A DNA stretch of 64,000 nucleotides from contig OW028584.1 of NCBI GenBank assembly GCA_932294295.1, positions 22,227,638-22,291,637 on the forward strand, given 5' to 3'. This stretch comes from Alitta virens. Its lineage: Eukaryota > Annelida > Polychaeta > Phyllodocida > Nereididae. Position numbers and translations under genes: made by a program. The notes below the pieces were generated by a model that searched no databases, was not told the DNA's origin, and saw nothing but the letters and a program-made list of their open reading frames with translations. Position 1 is the stretch's first letter. Each line of letters opens with the position of its first letter. Shown here piece by piece: positions 11,601-26,477 of the stretch.

Positions 11601-14600
11601 AAAAGAATGTTTTAAGTCAATTCACTGGTTAAAATTAATATGTTTATGGAAATTTAACTTACGATTTTGTCCAATTTCGCACATCAGAGAAGCAAAAGTG
11701 TCACATTGAACATTTTTCCAAAGGCCATCAAGTTGTATGGTGCAATTTTCATCAACTGAAAAACATAAGATTATAATACTACTTTACATCTCAGCACTTT
11801 AAACTTACATATATATCAGTCTCATTGGCGGTAAAAAATCTTTCATTGAAAGCCAGTTACCACCCACCCAGCAAATAAAGTAATGTTAACAATGTTACGT
11901 TATCATATAACATTCATGTAACATGTTATACAATGTCACGTGTTTATCTTGTTTGTTACCTGAATATTACTTGGTAACGTGATTTTGCATTTAAAGAAAT
12001 TTGATGTTTTCCTGGAGAAGTTGTCTTAAAATTGCAAAGCTAATGTTACTTAGAAGTGTATGTCTACTATTTCTGTGCTTTTGTAATGGTCAACGCTATC
12101 GCTTCCCATGCCTGAGGTCCCAAGTTCGATTCCCAGGTGGGGCATTCTCCTTTCAGACAGTTTACACTTAGACCAACTCCCTACAGATTCCAATTGTCAT
12201 TTACAGCCTGTCTCATAGACTTGGAAACTAATCTCATAGACTTGGAAGCTAAACTGCTGAAGACGTCATGTGAGTCCAGGACTCTTATTGGCTGCCTTTA
12301 CCAATGGAAGTCCTGGATTTGTATGATGTCATCTGAAGTTTAGTTTCCAAGTCTATGAGATTAGTTTCCAAGACTATGAAATTGGCTGTAAGCCATTTTA
12401 AGGTGGTATAGATATGAAAAATACAAATACATGTAATGATACTAATATTCTTTTGATTTCTAATGCATTGATTTAAGACGGTTTCTAAAGATCCATTTAG
12501 ACTTATCTAAAAGTTCATCAAAAATGCTCTAATTGATATTTCAATTAGAAGACATTTATATTCACCATTACTTGTAGGGAATCCTCCATACCAATAGGTC
12601 ATGTGTGGTTTACTACCATCAGACCATGTCCATTCATTTATGGTGTTGTTTTCAATTCTGGTGTTGCTTAGCCTCAAATCTAACCAGAAACTTGTTGTCG
12701 AGTCACTGAAAGAAATCCAATGATAAAGGCAGAATTCAAAATCAACATTGGAATTGGAATTTAACCGTAGCACAAAATAAATATATACCTATATATAATT
12801 ATATATATATATATATATAGATATTTCTGTATAGAGCAATACAATCAGATTTTAAAGTCCCCATTCTCAACAGAATACCGCAATTGAGACCTTTTGAGGA
12901 TCACCAGTGCGGCTTTGATATAGCTAAGATGGGATCTCAAATTTCGGAATATTACTACATTAGTTCGTTAGCTCTAAAAGTTTTAGTTTTGATAAACAGA
13001 ACAAACTGAAATGGTGGACATATTGTGTATTAATAATTGTGGTCAAGTAAACGAACCCACACATGGAGTGAATGTGTAACATGGTGTAACCATCATTACA
13101 TCTGCCTCTGGCAGCTGTCACTTAAGCTGACTAAGCTTCAAACCAGTAGCGTTTGAGACATTAGCATAGGCCCAATCATATACTTGCCTTATGACTGATG
13201 CAACGAAAAACTTGCTCACTTCATCGGTGACCCTGAAATTTCTTCCCCGAGAAGACCAAGTGTATTTCTGGCACTGATTCTGTGTGTTTTTCACATCTCC
13301 TTTTATTACTTTGTAGCAACTGTCTTTGTTACTCACAAATTCTGGTGGGCAAGCTGCAAAATCAATGATTATGAAATCAAATAAATTATAACAAAAATAT
13401 TCAATTGTAGTTGCTGAGTTACCAAATAGGTCAAAGATAAATGAATGCGTCCTTATATGGATTCAAATTCAGATTCAGATCTATTCATTCACAAAACAAA
13501 ATATACATCATTTTCAAATCATATGAGTTTCAATACACTAAACTGTCATCACTTAATGATTGATGCAGCACCCAGCAAGACATCCTCAGTTTTATATTAC
13601 ATTGTAATGTTGTAGGATTTGATAAAAGTGGCTTTAATATTTCAACTTATTACTTTTGTTTCATTATACCAAGACTAGGCTACCTAGTTTAGATTTGCTG
13701 GTGTAGTGGTTAGGGTGTCAAGAGACCTCAATAAGATAGCCAAGCTATCACTATTGTGAGGATATGGGAAGATGTACATACACTGTAGAGCTTCTTGAAA
13801 CTCATAATCATAACAGACTTGCTTATTCAATAAAGTAATGGGTGGCCAAAGTTACCCCACATTGGAGTATGTTTGGCCACACATGGCTTTTGCAGTGATG
13901 CAGCCAAATGCCAAAACCTTTGGCTATAAATAAATAAATGTAAATATTCTTTATTAAATTGTAACTATACAGTTAAATTGCTACAAAGTACAAAAATGGA
14001 AAATTGATGATTAGATAAATATAAAATACATGTCATACACATCATACACTTAAAAGATGAAAGCCTAGACATAAAAGTAAAAGTAAAATTAAATTACATT
14101 ACTATAAATAAAAACAATGAGTTTTATGCTCAGCCTGGTTATTGATGCTTGAAGAGTTCATTAATACAAAAAGGGATAAAACTGTCTTTAAATCTATTGG
14201 TGCGACACAAGGTCTCATTTAAAATCTTTAGACACTCAAGTCATCCTGTCATTGTTCATCCATGGCACCAATAATGGGAGAAGTTTATTATTTTCATCCT
14301 GCATCTGCATCCTGCATCTGGGCTATGGTATGGAGCACTCAGTGGCACAGCAATTGGTGGGACATCAGCAATTTATTGATGATCCAAATAATTATAGACC
14401 TAATCATTTATTAAGTGGTATAAACAAAGATATATAAAAAGTTATTTACAATAAAGTGTACACTCTCATAGAAAAGCAAAAAATTCTTTCTAACTGACAG
14501 TTTTGATTTAGAAAAAACCAATCAACATCATTGTCATGTCATACATACTCATTGTTTTATTTATTATTATAAGCTTTATTCGTATAAAATATACAGTATA

Positions 14601-17600
14601 CATTATAGTAATGTATTTTAATTTTAACTTGATGTCTAGGCTTTTATCTTTTAAGTGTATGATATGGAAGACATTGGTCAATGTAACAGACACCGTTCGC
14701 CAATCAATTGACGATTGAGGTCATACAAATATATAACACTACAGTTGATTATCTATTTGATGATGTGGCAATGATTTGACCCTGTTACTTTTATAAATAA
14801 GTCTCTCTCCATGGCCATGCCCAAGTATACTCCTCAAGTATACTCCTCAAAAGCTTCAGAGAGTAAGTACTCATTTTCTTTGGCTCTGACGAAAAATACT
14901 TCTAGAGTTTAAATTTACTAAAAAATCCTGTTGATCTGTGAGACATTCCCTGCAGAATACATGCATTGCAAGTTACTTGCATGTTTACAGACTAATGTCT
15001 ACAGCAACCACTGTTTCATTGAAAACCACATGCCCTAACTTCATAAGAGCAGCCTAATAGTTATGATTTCTTATTTTTAAGAAGCTTAAAGCCATTTTCC
15101 CACCTACAAGGTTTGGGTCAAGGTTTGCTAAGGTTGCCAAGGATTGGCCAAATGTTGCATAGGTTTGAGGACCTGTGAAGGTCTTCACTACAATGTTGGT
15201 AAGGTGTGTGAAGGTCTACTTAAGGTGAACTGATGGAGCTGTAAGGTTTATCTACGTTATTGCTGTGGCTTGTCCAAGGTTGTCTAAGGTGGGCGATGGT
15301 GCCACTAAGGTTTGCCTACAATGCTCGAAGGCGTGCAAAGGTTTGTGAAGGTTCAAGAAGGTACCTGCAAAAAAAGACAAACCTTTATGAGACTTCATTT
15401 GAACCTTTGTGAACCCTTGTGAACTTTCATACAAACCTTTGTGAACCTTCATAAACCTTTGTGTTAATCTTCATTGACCTTCGACATGAACCTTCGTGTT
15501 AACCTTCGTGAACCTTTGTATACCGTAACACTCAGTACTATAACCTTCACTAGCAGACAAACACAGAAAACCAGAGTTGTACCGGAGTTGTACCATAGCT
15601 GTACCCGAGTTTTACACGAGTTGTACTGGAGCTGTACCCAAGTTGTACTCGAGTTGATCTAAGGTGGCGTTAAGGTTCATAACTATAAACAAAAAGACCT
15701 TCAGCACCAAAACATTTTTTGAACATGCTCAAACATTTTTTTCGGTCCCAAGGTTCTTCAAGAGTTGAGAAGGACTCCCACAGAGTGCTAGGGTTCTCGC
15801 CATATTAAATTGACGGTTCATGAAGGTATTCCAAATGTTGACAAACCTTGTAAGTAGGAATAGGGCTTAAAGATAAGTAATAATAGGTTACAGCCAATTC
15901 AGAGTGATACGTGACAAAATCCCATTTTTTATATAGCTGACCAAAATTCACGGATTACAGTATGGCATAGCCTTAAGAATAGTGTTATTCTATTTACAGG
16001 CGGATCCAGTCCTGACTCTACAGTGGGGGGGGGGGGGGGGGGGGGGCAAAAGCATGATTATTAGATGTCCCTTGTGGAAATTGAAAATGTTTGTCCATTC
16101 TGTGCAATTTGCAAAATATGAAAGAAAAGCAGGTATATGGCCTCTATTCAACAACATTAAAATAAACTAATGTATCTGATGAAGTTCACGCATTTGTACA
16201 CCACTGTTCAAAAGTTTGGAGTCATAAAACTTCACCCAAGCAAACTGCCATTCAAAAGTTTGGAAACGTCCTGGACTGCACAACATTTTAGTTGTTTGCA
16301 CCACATTTCAGTTAAAAAAATACTAGTATTTCGTAAAAAATTGTTTTTCTGTTCCACATAGCTGATCAACTCCCAATTAATTATCACAGACGCAAACAGA
16401 GTCCTTAATAATCGATGTGTGGCACACTAATTACTTCCAATCAATGTAAACTGCCCATTAATGTAAACTGCAATAATCACGTACTCGTGACTTCCCTGAC
16501 CAGCAATTAAACTCCATTTGAATAATTCAGTTTCATGATTCCATCAGTAACTAGTATTTTTAAGTTCCTTTTTTGCGATGTCATTCTCGTAATGATTTTG
16601 TTATTGCCTTCATTGGAAACTCTCACCACAGCCTTCAGGCTTTTAGTATTAGCTCACTTTAGGATGCAGTGAAACTTGGTAGCAAATACATGTTCTTAAA
16701 GCTTGAGTTTCCCTATATGTGGAACAATGTTTGTGGCAATGCAATGTAATTCCCAATATAATTCCCATAAAGCAAAAAAAAGTACTCTTCACTACAGCAC
16801 TAGACATCAGAGGCAGTAAGTACCCATTGCTCAAATCTAGTGATCTCACAATTTCTTCTTTTAATAACATAAACATAATTAGCATATTCTAGTCCATTTT
16901 ATTCAAATCTATATCATTTTACAAATTTACTCGATTTGTTGGATTGCAAAATCCAATAAATTTTTCTTTTCTGTCTTGTGTCTTCTTGTACAATATTTGG
17001 ATGGATGCATTATATCGCTAATCTAATATTATTCTTGTCTTTACTCATCTTTTTAATGATGATAAAAAGTCCTAAACTGCAATAGAAACATTCAGACAAT
17101 ACGATTCTTCCCAAAGGCTTGCTTTGATAATTATTTATGCATTAACCCAGGGGATTCCAGCCTTAATGATATGATTGGGATGATTGGGGTGGCCCCATGA
17201 TCAGCTACATGATATTGGCCTTTGACCTTATAAAGGGGTTTCCGTCAGTGAAAAATTATTCAGAGTATATACTTTCTTTTTATAACTTTCTTTTTTATGT
17301 TATTTTTCTAGTATTACACTGCCTGCCGTGAATAGTTTGGAATAATTTGATTGTGACTGAAATTTATACTTCTAATGATCTTATTAGAAATAAACTCATC
17401 CACATGTTTAGCTCAAACATTTCTAACAGCATTATCACAGTAACTGATTGCTGTTATAGTTTTGCTATTATTATCAAAATTGTGAAAACTTACATGCATT
17501 TCTAAACTTCTGCATTGTATAAATACTCTACTGTAATTGAATAGGTTCAAAGTTCAGTGACATCAGGCTATCTACCTGGGAGGATTTTTCAATTGACACG

Positions 17601-20600
17601 ATAACATCATTACAATTGACGTCATGATAGGTATATTAAGTTGTTTTATGGCTTAAAAACATTTTATTATATTACTTAAGCTTCAGTTCACTAATGCTTT
17701 GGTTAAAATCAATCATAAAAGCTCTATCAGTCATGTCAGTCAGTATTAGATTATGCATTACATGTGGTAAACCAATTAATCACTCAAACCCCTTGTGGTA
17801 AATATTTTACTACTGCAATTACTGGTTTAGAAAGAGAGAGATATAATGGCTACTTAGAGACTACTTATCAATGGCCAGAGAACAGCATCCAAAATATAAT
17901 AACTTTTTTGCTGAAAAACGGGTTGAATTAATTCTGCTTCTTCAGCCTATCCTGGGATTACGAATTAAACGAAAAATATTTCCTTAATTACTTAAATGGG
18001 TCATATAGAGTGTGTCAATGTTTTAGTTCTAGACAGTTTAGAAAAGATTGTCTATTTCAGACAAGTGCTGGGCTTCCAGCCACTGAGTCCCGGGTTCAAT
18101 TCCCGTTCGAGTCTAAGTTGAATGACTGTTTAATCCATCATCTCATTGCCATGGTCCCGGCCCAACAGGTGCCGAAATGCAGGACAAATTCAGACAAATG
18201 TTTGTTTCGCTGGAGTCCATCCAAAAGTTTAAAATCAGCAAAGATGTTTGTCCTCGGATAATTGTATATATCAAACATTGATGTTGGTTGGTTTATGTGT
18301 TTTAAATGTTTAAGGCCAAACCAATATGTTGGCCGATTTTAAACAAAGATTTGGATGGATACCAATGAAACAATCATTGTCTAAAAGAGACAAATCTTTT
18401 TTAAGAATGTGGAAGGTTTCATTGTGCATTGTATTGTATTAAACTGTACTGTATTGTACTGTATTGTATTGTACTGTAGTGTATTGTAATGTATTGTACT
18501 GTATTGTATCTGTACTTTACTGTATTGTATTGTATTATACTGTATTGTGTTGTATTGTATTGTATTGTGCTGTTGTGTTGTATTGTACTGTACTGTATTG
18601 TATCAAATTTTTGTCAACAGCACACATGTTGCGAACAAATCAGCATACTCGTGCTTGCACAGACATAAATGAGCCATATTTTTACACCAGAAAGGGCAGG
18701 AATTAATGATCCTACCAATTAACACTTAGCTATAGGGGAAAGTAGGGAGAACTGGGCCGTTTATCACATTTAATTTTTGCTGATTCAGATGATAAAGTAA
18801 AGTCATTTTTGTTCTCTCTGAATTATAATATATTAAGAAATACCTCAAATGGTTTCCTGCTTTCAGACATGCACTTATGATCACTTAGGTGATACCAATA
18901 TTACTTTTAGCTGTAGGGAGGGTGACCCAGTTCTCCCACTGACCCAGTTCTCCTTACTTTCCCCTACTCCACCACGTGACATTTCCTATTGTTCTCAGGA
19001 GATATATAACCAAAATGTTAATTAAATCCCTCGTGAGTGCAAATTGACTTTTAATTGCTTAATGACAGCAGTTAAACAAATCAAACGAGCAAACAAATTA
19101 GCAAATATGTCTAGTGGAGTAGTTAGTTATGTCCCTTCGGCGTCGGGCCCAACAAAAATGTTAGTTAACTCCCAACTATGAGGGATATAACTATTACTTA
19201 GACATAACATATGTCTGGTTAACTAATTTGATGAAGAGAAAATGTCTTCAGCTAACATTCTATACCTATCATTGAAAACTAAAAGCAAATGAATAACTCT
19301 AAAACAGGGTTGGATGTCCACCCCCATATAATAAGGCCCCAACATTTGTAATAAAAAAAAGGCAATACTTACATTTTCATATAACATAAACCACTAAAAT
19401 CTTACATATATCCTATACACACACACACACACACAAATATATATAGGCCCCAACATTTGTAAAAAAAAAAGAAGACAATACTTACGTTTAGCAGGACATC
19501 CTTGGATAACCACAGGTGAACAAAATCCCGAAGGACTTTTTGAGACAACAAACTTGAGCATTTTCGCTTTGTGTGCTCTCAAAAAAGTCATGTTGCCAAG
19601 ATCGCTAGCAGTGAAATCATGTTGCATTACAAAACTCCAATCATCCACAGCTTTAGCAAACAACATTAGTTGCAAACCATCTGCAGGGCTTGAAAGTTTC
19701 AATCCTGTTACATGGTGTAAAGTTGGGTAGTCATCTGCCATAATGCTGACTTCAAATGTTGTGTTGGATCCACTACCACTGCAAACGGCAAACTCCGAAC
19801 TTCCACAAGAACATGTTGCATCTGATTTGGTAATGTTCAACTGGCTACCTGGTATAGCAGGACATTCTGAGAAAGGAAGAAAAAGTTAAAGAGATAAATA
19901 TTTAACCAATGTTTCATATACTTTGTGTACTGTCCGACCTGTGGACAGTTTTGGATCAAATTTCTTAGCAAGTATAGGTGGCTACAGAAACCTATAACTG
20001 CTCATTCTGATGCTTTTGCTGATTTGCCTAGGCCTACTATGTATTTTGAATTGTAAGCGACGGCAACAGATAGTGAATTACTTCATTGTGGTTCTGGAAA
20101 GATTCCCATTGGATTAGAATTGGAACTGTGATCTCACTGCATATCATTGAGACTGGTTGATTGACATCAGACAGAAAAAAAGCCCCTATGATATCTGTAA
20201 GATTACGCAGTGACTTCTATGATGTCACCATCGATCAGAAGAATGTCTAAATGTCTATTTTTTTTTGCTTAATTTTTTTCCCAATGTTTATCCTATGGCG
20301 ATTTTCGGAACTGATCAGAACTGAAGAATGCACTGACCACAAGAAGATATTATATTCTGTTACTGGGGCAGTTAAGCAATAAAATGAGCCATCATTTGTC
20401 CTTCAAAGAAATTTGTGTTTCACTCACTGGACAGAGAGAGGATAGACTTTTCTCCATCCGCTAGATATTCTATTGTTATAATATCAAGAAGCATGAAAAC
20501 TCACCGACTGGTCTTCCATAAATTTCCAGACGAAGAGCAATGGATCCGCTTGTGACCAAAGTTTTAGGTGTAATTCTGAGGCAGGTGGCTTTCCTCTCAA

Positions 20601-23600
20601 CTACTCTTATGATGCGCTGAGGTTTCCTCATGTTTCCTTGAGATATCTAAAAAAACCAAAGATATTGTATACTTTTTACATCATGAGGCAAATGTTAACA
20701 GTACCAGATTGAAGACACATAATTGAGGGGTGGGGTGTGTGGTGTATTTACTCCCCTATGCATTACAGAAAATGCTAAGTTTTATCAGCATGTGAATTTC
20801 ATCTAGTGCTCAAATACATTACAGAAAATGCTAAGTTTTATCAGCATGTGAATTTCATCTAGTGCTCAAATACATTACAGAAAATGCTAAGTTTTATCAG
20901 CATGTGAATTTCATCTAGCGCTCAAATGCATTACAGAAAATGCTTAGTTGTAAGTGGTGATTTTCATCTAAAAAGAATGAAATGAACTGAAAATAACATA
21001 GTTACTCCATCAGTTGCTCTCTTTATTAATATAATTTTTTTCTGAACTTCATCTCATGCATCTAATTCCTCAAATTTTTTTATATAGCTAGTGGTCTCAA
21101 ATAACTTTGAATTAAGTTCTGAGACCACTAGTCATCATTTTTGATGTAAATAACTTGTATTTTGTCAATGTAAACAATAAAGAATCATACATATAAAAAA
21201 TTAAAACATTTTAGTTTACAGCTCTAGTACCCATGAGTAGAAAAAACTTAATTCATATAGGCTTGCTTAATTGTAAAGACATCTATTGTTTCTTATATAT
21301 GCCTGTATAAATGATTGTACTACTACAACATGCAAGCAAATTAAATATAGAATTTGATCCTTTGAAATGTATTATTTATGGTTGAAGAAAAATAACAAAT
21401 TAGCACGAGTGATCGGTTGAACAACTATAAGCCAAGTATAAAAAAAAGTGTTATTTTTAAGTTTGGTTTTCCGCGTGAATGATCAGGTTGGTATAGGGTT
21501 ACCCTAACCCTGACCCTAACCCCAACCCTGACCCTAACCCCACTGCAGGTAGATAAGTACAGGCACTAAGAACCACAGCTTGATTAATTATATACAAGCT
21601 AGCATCTAACCACAGATTTATGAAACTTGTATAATTACATTATACATGCTGTTAAATTTGTATGTGTCTGTCATTTATTTGTTTAAAAGCTACTGTAGCT
21701 TGATATTTTCTTTGTTTTATTGTCACCACCGACTGTAAATAAAGTTTTATCTTATCTTATCTTATCTTTATTGAAGAAAGAGATGGATCATATTGTCTGT
21801 CTGTCTGTCCGTCTGTCTAGCTGTCAATTGTGTCTGTGTCTATGTCTCAACACAAATCTGAAGCTTAGTCAGCTTATATGACCAGCTGCCAGAGGCAGAT
21901 GTGATGATGATATGATAAGGCTTGGAGTCCACACCATGTTACATATTTATCCCAGGGGTGGGGTCTTTAACTTGCCTCAGCACAGACCAAGGCACCTCCA
22001 ATTTAATGTCTCATGCAATCGACATCCAGCTGGGATGTAGCTCAGTACACAGTCCCAGTAGAATGTGCCACATAGTTTAATAATACTGGCTATATGGGAA
22101 AATGTCTTCTTTCTTATTCTTTATTGCACACCCTCTCATTTGAGAAGGTTGGTAAGAAAATAACACAGTAAAAATTTCAAGGCAATCAAACAATATTTAA
22201 GTGGTCTCCTAGAGCCCTCTAAATATGTCCAATGTAATTGCATTAAGGTAAATATTCAGTATGCATGAGAGTATTTCCACGCATGTTGCATTGTAGACCA
22301 ACATGTCACTTGCTGCAGGAAAGCTTACTAGTAGTTCAATATGTCAAGTGGAGTTCTTTCCTATGTTCATAAAAATTGAAAGGGTCACCAACTTTTGACA
22401 GGCCACATTAGCAATGCTGGATCTGTAGTTCCAGATCTGCAGCATGCCACTCACTGTTCATACTGTCCAGTATTTTGAAGTTGGACTTCCCATGGGACAC
22501 CATGTCGGCTCAATGTCAACCTGGTATCACTTCTGATCTTACTGCAGCTGATTGAATTGAATTGCATTTAGTGCTTTACAACAAATTGATAAATCAATGT
22601 CAAAATTAAAATTTATGTAAAACTGAAAGGAGTCTGTATAAAAAGGCTATAAATTAAAATTAAAATGATGTTATCAAATTAATTAAAATATTCATTAAAA
22701 GAAAGTCTTGATTTTCTTTCTAAAGAGATCTGCGGTTCCGCATGACTTGAAATTTGCAGGTAAAGAAACTTTTTGCCACGAATGTAGCACGTCTTAAGGC
22801 TTTTGTAAACTGTAACGGGCAGGCAAAATTTACTCCTCTGGTGAACAGGAAGACAATGAAGTTGTTTAAGAGCTGCTGTGTAAAGTTGATTTCAATCGGT
22901 TGTAATTTTCATAAACCTCTTTCATGCAAGTTTGTGACATGTGGTATTTCCACTTGTTGCACATTTTGGTGGATTTAAAATTACTCTATATCTAGATGGA
23001 ACCACGCAAGACCCTGGCTAATGTTGTATCTGGCTTAGATGTTGAGTAGCAAATCAGACCAATGATGGGTCAAAAGGTGGTTAAATTTGTACATGAGTGG
23101 ACCAGTGTTAAGGAGCATCTGGCTGACAAACAGCAAGTAACACTGGAATTCACACAGAAGCTATCACAACTGCTTTTCCATATACTACTGGTGTGTTTGA
23201 GGCATTCTCCTCCTCGAAGGGGCCCAGAAATAAAGCTTTGTTGTTTTATGGCAAGTCCCTCTGTCATCCTACAAAATCCAATGTTTGTATCTTTTTTGAA
23301 GTTTGAGTCCAGCAAATCCGTGGTTATCCCCATAAGATTGGAATTTGTCAGGTGTTGTTAAAGGTTTTGAGCAACAGGAGTATGATGAAATTGAAGACGT
23401 GCTATCTCAGCTACGTTTAAACAAACCAGCACTAGCCTAATCACTGCCAACAGAATCAGCCTTGAACTTGTCAGGTCATTTATTGTCTGGGAACATTAGG
23501 ATCTTGATAAAATTCTACATGAGCTAAAGTGAGATGAACATTACATTAAATAAAATGTTTGTTCATTGCTTGTAGTTGTATTAACATTGAAAGGTATTAA

Positions 23601-26429
23601 ATCCAAGTTGTAAAACTAATCTTATGAAATGGCAAGTTACAAAATAAGAAAGAAACTGATTGCCAAGAGTTCATTGCTTGTGGTTGTATTAACATTGAAA
23701 GGTATTAACATTGAAAGGTATTCTTCAAAGTTTACACAGACCCTTGAGACGGTGGAAGCCTTATTAAGCTGGAGGAAGCAACTTTGCCCCAGGCAGCCAT
23801 TTTAATGTTATCAATAAGCTAGATTGCAATGGTGTCGTTGTCACGTACATGGAAAGAGAAACCAACAACAAGGTGTCACAAGCAGGGTGGGATGTCTAGT
23901 TCAATGATAAAGTACTAATTATATTACTTGTAAGAGCATAAAAAGTATATTGGAACATCAATTAGCAAGAAATCAATGTTCTCATCATTATAAAACATGT
24001 ATTGGTAACACGAATGACTGTGTTGCCCATTGATTAAAATAAGCACACATAACTTCTGACTGTCCAAAAAAGTGAAATTACTGCTGCAATGCATAATGCA
24101 GTAACTGAGTTCTATTCAGTTATTCATATTAATATGCGGCAAGGGAGCCATCATCAGAAACTGACTATCTATCTATCACAGCCTGCTGGAAAGTTGGTGA
24201 GAAATATATAAAATTTCAATTCCAACTAAGCTAAAAGATTTGAACTTGAAGTTGAACTTTAAAATATTCCTAACTGAGCAACTGCTAAAATATTTCTTAC
24301 TAAATTTAAAAATGTGCCCTTCAATTTTGCCATATCTTAGGGACGTAAATTTTCATCCGTTTTGGTACAGTTTGAATTGTCAATACTTAAAGTCTGCAAT
24401 ATCACTTTAAACCACAGCAGTAGTTTCACCAATCTTTGAAATCTTTTTTTTTTTTATGCATAGAACTCCAATTACATAATTATGCATTGTTTTGCATACT
24501 GCTATATATATATATATTCCAATTCCCAGTATTCAGCAGCTTAGTCAGCTTGCATGCCCATCTGCCAGAAACAGATGTAATGATGAGATGAAAATTTACA
24601 CATTCACTTTGTGGACACTTACAAAACGTAAGATCAAACATTCTAAAACGTAGTCACTACATAACACAAATGCAATCACTACCATCAGTGTTTTTTGGTT
24701 TTTTATATTTTAAATGGCAAAGTATGTTGGTGCCATTAAAATGAAAAGTTTTGAAAATGTCAAGGACATTAATACATTTCACAGCTCAAAGACAATGGAT
24801 TCAATGACCTTTAAAGGTGCTGAATGCTTTCATCACCATTAATATTGTAAAACAGCCAAAATGTGTTAATTGTAACACGTTATTTAATGATATTTAGTAT
24901 CACACTGGCTAGGTACTAATATGTGACAAGAAGCTTGTATTACATAGTATTGTAATGTATTGCATTGTCTCATTGCTAATGTTCTGAAGCTTAGCCAGCT
25001 TATATGACCAGCTGCTAGAGACAAACGCAATGTTAACATAATAAGGCTTGGAGTCCATGTCATGTTGCTCATTTACCTAATGGTTGGTGTTTTTACTTGC
25101 CCCAACATAGACTCCAAGTACAAGGCACCACTAACCGAACGTCCCGTGTCACCGACATGCAGCTGAGAGGGAGCTCGTGCATGAAAAGTGCCTGAGCTTG
25201 GTTTCAAACCCAGGACTTCAGCAGAGCTGGCCAATGCACTGCCACTCCAATATCCTTACCACTTAATTTCAAACTTTTACGAGCATTACTCATTCCACTA
25301 TTTGAAATAAGTCAATTTAGTTTAGTTTGCATTACTTGGTTATATTTGGTTCAACATGAGATTGTATTAACTTAACTTTAATCAGAAATTGATTGCTAGC
25401 TTATTTATTTGAGGAAATTGTCATGCTTCAATCAAGGTGATTTATGTGGCAACCCGGTCACAGATATTGGAATTCGATTAACAAACAACATCTGAAAGCC
25501 AACAAAAATTATAGGCACGAATTAATGTCACATATGCTATTACATTAATGGCTGATTGATGATGAATGGCTATTTAAATTATTAAAATGGCAATTTGGAC
25601 ATGCGCATATCGAGGTACATGTATGTAAATCATTTCCATGTCCATGCAACATACAACGCGGTATTTCATTGAAACCTCACCATTAGGACCATTAATACAA
25701 AATTATGGTTCTAAATTGAGATATAAACTTGACTATATATACCGTCCTTATAGTGCATGGTCTTAAGACAGGGATCCATAGGTAAAAATTCCTCACAGAC
25801 CCATATTTATTTCTTAAAGAGAAGTTCACCTGTGTACAATGATTTTTTTATCATCAGTGGAGATATTGACGAAAGGGCTAGTCCAGCTCAAGACAAAAAC
25901 ACCATGATCAAACTTCGAAATTCGTGAATTTTTCATTCACTGTATCTTTTTTGTCAAATTGATAGTAACAGATATTTTTTGAATCCAATTTTTAATGATA
26001 TCGGCTAATCCATAATTTTCCGACACCAAGGCATGGCTCAGGGCTTTGTTGCTGTCCATTGATATTTAGACTGGTAAAAATTAATATTTGTGTAAATGTG
26101 TACAAAGGAAACCATGGACATCAAGAAGAACGAATTTTTTTCTTTTTATAAAGGACAAAACACAGATGAACATGTTCACAAACAGGACTTTTATATTTAC
26201 ATGCAACATACAATTATTTTCAGAGAGATAGCCCTTGACATTGTGCACAGGTCACTATGCCTGTTGACGCCTTGTTGGCAGAATAATAACTATTGCCATG
26301 GTTTTGTCTTATTCATAAATTCTTTCAAACCATTGGGATAATGCCCCGAACATGTGTTAATAAGTGACCTCTCTGTCTCTCTGTCTCTCTGTCTGTCTCT
26401 GTCTTTGTCTGTTCTCTCTGTCTGTCCTC

Positions 26430-26477
<48 letters not shown>

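Noticed and set aside
13180..13195. CAA|GTATAT as the donor of exon 12
   Set aside because: It is a better-looking site than the one chosen, but its phase 0 end joined to exon 13 gives an immediate stop. Kept only as an alternative.
18464..18706. ORF rich in VLYC
   Set aside because: Translation of a TGTAT/TGTAC repeat.
22754..23361. Two plus-strand ORFs as exons of an unknown gene
   Set aside because: No domain, no consistent splice sites, and a minus ORF overlaps the second. Perhaps decayed transposon DNA.
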